NCBI GenBank assembly: GCA_001560895.1
Contig: CP014326.1
Span: 1,562,001-1,626,000 of the forward strand
Length of the DNA: 64,000 nucleotides
Direction of reading: 5' to 3'
DNA from: Streptococcus mitis
Lineage (GTDB): Bacteria; Bacillota; Bacilli; Lactobacillales; Streptococcaceae
Made by a program: the position numbers and the translations under genes. Numbering within the stretch: position 1 is the stretch's first letter; every line of letters starts with the position of its first letter. Shown here piece after piece: positions 61,801 to 64,000 of the stretch. The notes beneath the pieces are model-generated. The model saw only the letters and a list, made by a program, of their open reading frames with translations, was not told the origin of the DNA and did not search any database.

Positions 61801-63619
61801 CGTGAACTGGAGCTGTGTCTGGACTTGTGCCATACTCATCTAACTCTGGAAGTTCGTAAACTGGAGCTGTAGACGGACTCGTGCCATACTCATCTAACTC
61901 TGGAACTTCGTGAACTGGGGCTGTAGACGGACTCATGCCATAGTCTACTAGCTCTGGAACTTCGTGAACTGGAGCTGTAGACGGACTCGTGCCATACTCA
62001 TCTAACTCTGGAACTTCGTAAACTGGAGCTGTAGACGGACTCGTGCCATACTCATCTAACTCTGGAACTTCGTGAACTGGGGCTGTAGACAGACTCGTGC
62101 CATACTCATCTAACTCTGGAACTTCGTGAACTGGAGCTGTAGACGGACTCGTGCCATACTCATCTAACTCTGGAGCTTCGTGAACTGGAGACATGGAAGG
62201 ATTGGTACCATAGCCTACTAACTCTGGAACTTCGTGAACTGGAGCTGTAGACGGACTCATGCCATACTCATCTAACTCTGGAACTTCGTGAACTGGAGAT
62301 GTATCTGGATTGGTGCCATAGTCTACTAACTCTGGAATTTCGTGAACTGGAGCTGTAGACGGACTTGTGCCATACTCATCTAACTCTGGAACTTCGTGAA
62401 CTGGAGCTGTAGCTGGACTTGTACCATAGTCTACTAACTCTGGAACTTCGTGAACTGGAGCTGTATCTGGACTTGTGCCATACTCATCTAACTCTGGAGC
62501 TTCGTGAACTGGAGATGTAGACGGACTCGTGCCATACTCATCTAACTCTGGAGCTTCGTGAACTGGAGACGTTGAAGGATTGGTACCATAGTCTACTAAC
62601 TCTGGAACTTCGTGAACTGGAGCTGTAGACGGACTTGTGCCATACTCATCTAACTCTGGAATTTCATGAACTGGAGCTGTAGACGGACTTGTGCCATACT
62701 CATCTAACTCTGGAACTTCGTGAACTGGAGCTGTAGACGGACTTGTGCCATACTCATCTAACTCTGGAACTTCGTGAACTGGAGCTGTGTCTGGACTTGT
62801 ACCATACTCTACTAACTCTGGAACGTCGTGAACTGGAGCTGTAGACGGACTCGTGCCATAGTCTACTAACTCTGGAACTTCGTGAACTGAGGCTTTAGCC
62901 GGACTCGTGCCATACTCATCTAACTCTAGAACTTCATGAACTGGAGCTGTATCTGGATTGGTGCCATAGTCTACTAATGATTTATCCTTATGAGAAGAAT
63001 AAAGGATATTTCTCTTGTTATCCTCATTCTTTAGATAACCAATATATTCAAAGCCATCAATCTGCAAAGGTTTTGGAAGAGATTCTCCAACACCTAAATT
63101 TATACTTTGATTATACGCAGCAAGCTCAAGGTTGGTCACAGCCAAGGCAGTCGGAGATAGTAACACAGACCCCATTCCTGTCACCAATAAGATAGACGAT
63201 AAATATCTCTTGCCACTCTTAGCCCTAGCAAATATTAACACCAAGAATGTAAAACCCGCAACTGCAAAAATTGACTCCCAGACCCCAGAGTAGCCGGTCT
63301 GAGGTAATGCTCCATATCCTAATTTTTGATCTTTGGGACGATAAACTAAGTAATAGCTTTCTGATATCTCTTCAACATGCTTGGGAATATCTCTGATCAA
63401 GATAGACTTCTCTGCTTCAGTTAATTCAGATTCCATTACATAATAGTAGCTCACTTGAGCTGACTGTCCATGTGAAATCTCTGTAGCTTTAACAGGGGAT
63501 AAATCTCCAGCTATTAGACTGCTAAAAAAGAAGCTTCCAATAGTAGCCGAGACTAATCCAACTGACAATTTTCTAAAAGAAAAACGCTGACGTTTTTCTC
63601 CATAAAACCATTGTTTCAT
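55817..63619 (-). CDS. M26-family zinc metalloprotease (IgA1 protease/Zmp type) with long repeat arrays
   Basis: 2600 residues. The N-terminus is a YSIRK-like signal (FSFRKLSVG, 13-21). LPQTG lies at 105-109 with two hydrophobic helices after it (about 114-131 and 141-160), the N-terminal sorting layout special to streptococcal M26 proteases. Then come 22 copies of an 18-residue repeat (218-611), five G5 repeats of 96 residues (about 612-1090), a FIVAR-like helical region (about 1085-1240), beta-rich M26 N-terminal repeats with VAGLV/GGLVG blocks, and the catalytic domain. The zinc site is His2246-Glu-x-x-His2250 (HEMTH) with Glu2270 20 residues later. It is a surface endopeptidase. The sequence fits the Zmp branch as well as IgA1 protease, so the substrate is open. 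It sits after dpr, where pneumococcus, as I recall, has other genes. Confidence 0.9.
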   Translation of the reverse strand: MKQWFYGEKRQRFSFRKLSVGLVSATIGSFFFSSLIAGDLSPVKATEISHGQSAQVSYYYVMESELTEAEKSILIRDIPKHVEEISESYYLVYRPKDQKLGYGALPQTGYSGVWESIFAVAGFTFLVLIFARAKSGKRYLSSILLVTGMGSVLLSPTALAVTNLELAAYNQSINLGVGESLPKPLQIDGFEYIGYLKNEDNKRNILYSSHKDKSLVDYGTNPDTAPVHEVLELDEYGTSPAKASVHEVPELVDYGTSPSTAPVHDVPELVEYGTSPDTAPVHEVPELDEYGTSPSTAPVHEVPELDEYGTSPSTAPVHEIPELDEYGTSPSTAPVHEVPELVDYGTNPSTSPVHEAPELDEYGTSPSTSPVHEAPELDEYGTSPDTAPVHEVPELVDYGTSPATAPVHEVPELDEYGTSPSTAPVHEIPELVDYGTNPDTSPVHEVPELDEYGMSPSTAPVHEVPELVGYGTNPSMSPVHEAPELDEYGTSPSTAPVHEVPELDEYGTSLSTAPVHEVPELDEYGTSPSTAPVYEVPELDEYGTSPSTAPVHEVPELVDYGMSPSTAPVHEVPELDEYGTSPSTAPVYELPELDEYGTSPDTAPVHEVPELKFSINDIIRMEKIDFSIVELYTDEITEGTRNIATPGVQGERTIKTRIYSSNGQEIDRQELSNEETLSPVTQVVKVGTAKPTMIPNESPTAESLPEYPLTFTDEVRVEKINFTVREEETDELVQGSRNIVTPGVPGERRIKTRIYSSNGQEIDRQELSNEETLSPVTQVVKVGTAKPTMVPNDAPKVGSLPEYPLTFTDEVRVEQINFAVREEETDELVQGSRNIVTPGVPGERRIKTRIYSSNGQEIDRQELSNEETLSPVTQVVKVGTAKPTMIPNESPIAESLPEYPLTFTDEVRVDKINFTVREEETDELVQGARNIVTPGVPGERRIKTRIYSSNGQEIDRQELSNEETLSPVTQVVKVGTAKPTMIPNESPTAESLLEYPLTFTDEIRVDKINFAVREEETDELVQGSRNIVTPGVQGERRIKTRIYSSNGQEIDRQELSNEETLSPVTQVVKVGTAKPAMVPNDAPQAASLEEFDLITLHNLLTEATQIKAEARYFNDDQSHQSNYDSALMAAQAILTQSQASQAEINQLVEQIKQAKAQLSGLEVVKTALQTEYDLNVTVKTSAKYKNADSDKKTVYIEQLAKSEIVLNSQTATQVQVNQVLASLQAAKEALNGVPKVKPTVSILSLTENADDKSVTVQYRLEDQTKSFRSAIAELYQGDKLVRTLPITNFDDSLKIGELDYYTAYTLKTKLTYELDNGSFTEFETDSRDFELEYKKISFRDVDSVEFYSKDNGQYKRLVSMSSMPKDLSNYFVKVKSSEAKEMLLPVHSISEIQKDGKDVYRVTVSLPELVQEGETGYKSGYDFYISKSVSSQQNVYTSFSGLIDAMKKNMASNYVLGADLDASEVSLAPADYVYLRGNFTGSLTGNHNGKQYAIYNLAKPLFENLKSGSSVSGIDLKDVNIVGSYDSAALARSAENARITDVSVQGKVSVIGNASNVAGLVVSATNTQISNSSFTGVIQANEKQGKEYNVGGLVANLKGGDSLLSQSRADVTILAGARANNQRFGGLVGRLENNARISRSYVTGKIQNTTKNGQIGGIVGSNYFNGLVDNVISNISGTNVYSISGDQAYNNDRITEAYAVEGNQTLENDKFVTSTLTLNEAEEKLASLDITTNLEDTNLNLYSVNYAQEKNARENRLIAYSNMEKLLPFYNKETIISYGNKLPDHHKLNTEYLLDVVPMKGDQIITDINSNKASIDRLMLHFEDNTVDYLNLTYKGEFKNQAIAEYSVNGLDLLYTPEAFLSDYSRVLNQVLPELNKVVLDSPAMRTVLGVNADTSLDDLYLDTSFEQVKTKLSEELRKVLAMDKSINTEGNVVADYVAHKITANKEAFLLGLTYLNRWYNINYDNINVKDLSAYKFDFFGNHSASTIDTIISLGQSGMNNLKAKNNHLAYDASLSEATGKRGLFNYLENYRQIFLPYKTNNEWLKTNTKAYIVESKSDIAEARKLQDTAEGKSKYSVGVYDKITADNWEYKGMLLPLLTMSEKGVYVISNMSTISMGAYDRYRDVVDGKVRTDAELVEYVEDRVRKSAEYQRDHYDFWYKILSPESRDKLFRSVLVYDGFLMKDRTGQRYWAPANDKKSLAMQEFFGPAGKWYPSKGYNAYATGSVTHFDAARLLEDYGNSVYTHEMTHNSDGGIYFEGNGRREGLGAELYARGLLQSTPTPDEPTITLNTLFKVDKDSKTRMHTYNFKERVQNAADLQHYVHGMFDMIYTLDYLEGTSMLKQSDDAKLQWFRKMENYYITDKYGNETHAGNQTRTFTAEEIKQLTSFYSLIENDIITRRENKDNGKYGRNGYLSLSLFSPIYSALSNPNGAPGDVMFRRTAYELLAAKGYHEGFVPYVSGKYSKEAFDEGKKTWDGWSGRDVGLVTDQKVLENVFKGEYDSWVAFKKAMYKERIDQLTKLKPITIEYELRNPNSTKKVTIRSYAQMQKLMDEAVAEDVGNITNATSRVDASWVNLLKKKIYNAYLRETDDFRQSIFKK
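60370..61780 (-). repeat. Five near-identical 288-bp direct repeats (G5 domains)
   Basis: The same block (for example ACTTTAACAACCTGGGTAAC) recurs exactly every 288 bp, from 60409 to about 61560. Sequence differences between copies are few, so gain or loss of copies by recombination is expected. Each unit encodes one G5 domain, associated with N-acetylglucosamine or zinc binding in other surface proteins. Confidence 0.92.
61787..62968 (-). repeat. 22 tandem 54-bp repeats (YGTSPSTAPVHEVPELDE)
   Basis: 1182 bp, 22 units of 18 residues with the last two residues missing. Most units are identical or differ at the fourth to sixth residues (TSPST/TNPDT), at V-H-E-V/I/A, or at the ending DE/VD. The array is Pro- and Glu-rich with no Cys, and probably forms an extended stalk through the wall. 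Confidence 0.95.
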
Positions 63620-63659
63620 TTTAATTTTTTCCTCTTAAATATAATATGCCATACTATCT

Positions 63660-63688
63660 ATTTTACCCAATTATAGTTAATTATTCAA
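63660..63688 (-). promoter_or_regulatory. Promoter of the M26 metalloprotease gene
   Basis: Minus strand TTGAAT (63683-63688), 17-base spacer, TAAAAT (63660-63665). An alternative TTGACC with TATAAT at 19-base spacing overlaps it. The ribosome site (GAGG) is 11 bases from the start. Confidence 0.55.
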
Positions 63689-63795
63689 ATTTTTGGTCAA
63701 TTTTTTCAGTTTGAAAATACTTTTAAACAACATAATACCAAGTTACAAGCTTTTTAAATTTTCTTAATGCAATTGTGAAAATATACAAAATAATG

Positions 63796-64000
63796 ACCAC
63801 CCGTCTAACGGGTGGTTTGAACCAGAGCTATAAGCCCAAATTACCAGCCAGCGCCTAAAGACGCTGGCTTTCACATTGTTCAAGCCTCATTGCTCTTGAC
63901 TCGTCACTTGCCTCTTAAAGAGGCTTTAGTATTACTTACCATTATCCCTAAAGGGATCCTCATATTCTTTTATACTTAATTTATCTAGTTCTATATCATG
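63796..64000 (-). mobile_element. 3' end of an IS200/IS605-family element (continues beyond window)
   Basis: Downstream of the tnpA end are three strong hairpins: GCCTCTT/AAGAGGC (63910-63924), AGCCAGCG/CGCTGGCT (63846-63869), and ACCACCCGT/ACGGGTGGT (63796-63816). Subterminal hairpins of this kind are the recognition sites of the HUH single-strand transposase. The exact element end is probably near 63790. Confidence 0.8.
63932..64000 (-). CDS. tnpA: IS200/IS605 family transposase TnpA (C-terminal 22 residues; cut by window edge)
   Basis: The visible end, HDIELDKLSIKEYEDPFRDN followed by GK and TAA, matches the C-terminus of the short (about 150-residue) Y1 transposase of streptococcal IS200-like elements, as I know it. 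The catalytic HUH and Tyr lie outside the window. Confidence 0.82.
   Translation of the reverse strand, partial: HDIELDKLSIKEYEDPFRDNGK

Noticed and set aside
61787..62968. Regular 54-bp repeats considered as a CRISPR array
   Set aside because: No unique spacers; the repeats are in frame and encode a protein stalk.
63790..63930. Hairpin cluster considered as an omega RNA of a TnpB system
   Set aside because: The adjacent frame is the end of a TnpA, and no TnpB is visible; the hairpins are better explained as IS200 subterminal sites.

Overview
The window is low-GC Firmicute DNA, best explained as a mitis-group Streptococcus (S. mitis, S. pseudopneumoniae or S. pneumoniae). The support is a BOX element at 3294-3399, YSIRK/LPXTG surface proteins, and a housekeeping gene order (mntE, ABC-F, cca, dapB, degV, glmM-cdaR-cdaA, whiA-yvcK-rapZ, ridA, engB, clpX, folA, dpr) that I know from pneumococcal genomes. 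No tRNA, rRNA or CRISPR array was found.

Region 1 (1-3886) holds the end of an aspartate aminotransferase-like gene, a YpmB-like membrane protein, an MFS transporter and an NAD(P)H-dependent FMN reductase. It ends in a repeat-rich patch: BOX, a degenerate tandem repeat and an IS3-family remnant. Region 2 (3887-26858) is a glycan-degradation island of three giant cell-wall-anchored enzymes in a row on the minus strand. They are a BgaA-type GH2 beta-galactosidase, a protein joining a GH20 hexosaminidase to a GH84 N-acetylglucosaminidase, and a protein joining a V8-like serine protease to a GH101 endo-alpha-N-acetylgalactosaminidase. Each gene has a cre-like (CcpA) site just upstream of its start. 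Together they could remove galactose, N-acetylglucosamine and core-1 O-glycans, and then cut the exposed polypeptide.

Region 3 (27217-39073) has yaaA, a 59-residue membrane protein, a conserved 531-residue membrane protein, a peptide deformylase-like gene, and a manganese module. In that module a yybP-ykoY riboswitch controls the P-type ATPase mgtA (caxP), a GST-like gene lies downstream, and the manganese exporter mntE is nearby. A three-gene AT-rich cassette (GtrB-like GT2, acyltransferase 3, GT-C-like membrane protein) sits between mgtA and mntE and looks inserted.

Region 4 (39110-54993) is core genome on the minus strand: dapB-cca-ABC-F, degV with DUF1149, cdaA-cdaR-glmM, and folA-orf56-clpX-engB-ridA-rapZ-yvcK-whiA. 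A divergent ferredoxin-NADP reductase-like gene and dpr complete it. The folA allele carries Leu100 and several companion substitutions known from trimethoprim-resistant pneumococci. Region 5 (54994-64000) has an AT-rich gap with a RUP-like element, a 2600-residue M26 zinc metalloprotease with 22 copies of an 18-residue repeat and five near-identical G5 repeats, and the 3' end of an IS200/IS605 tnpA at the window edge. All four giant surface proteins share a short EVPE(Y/F/L) repeat motif.
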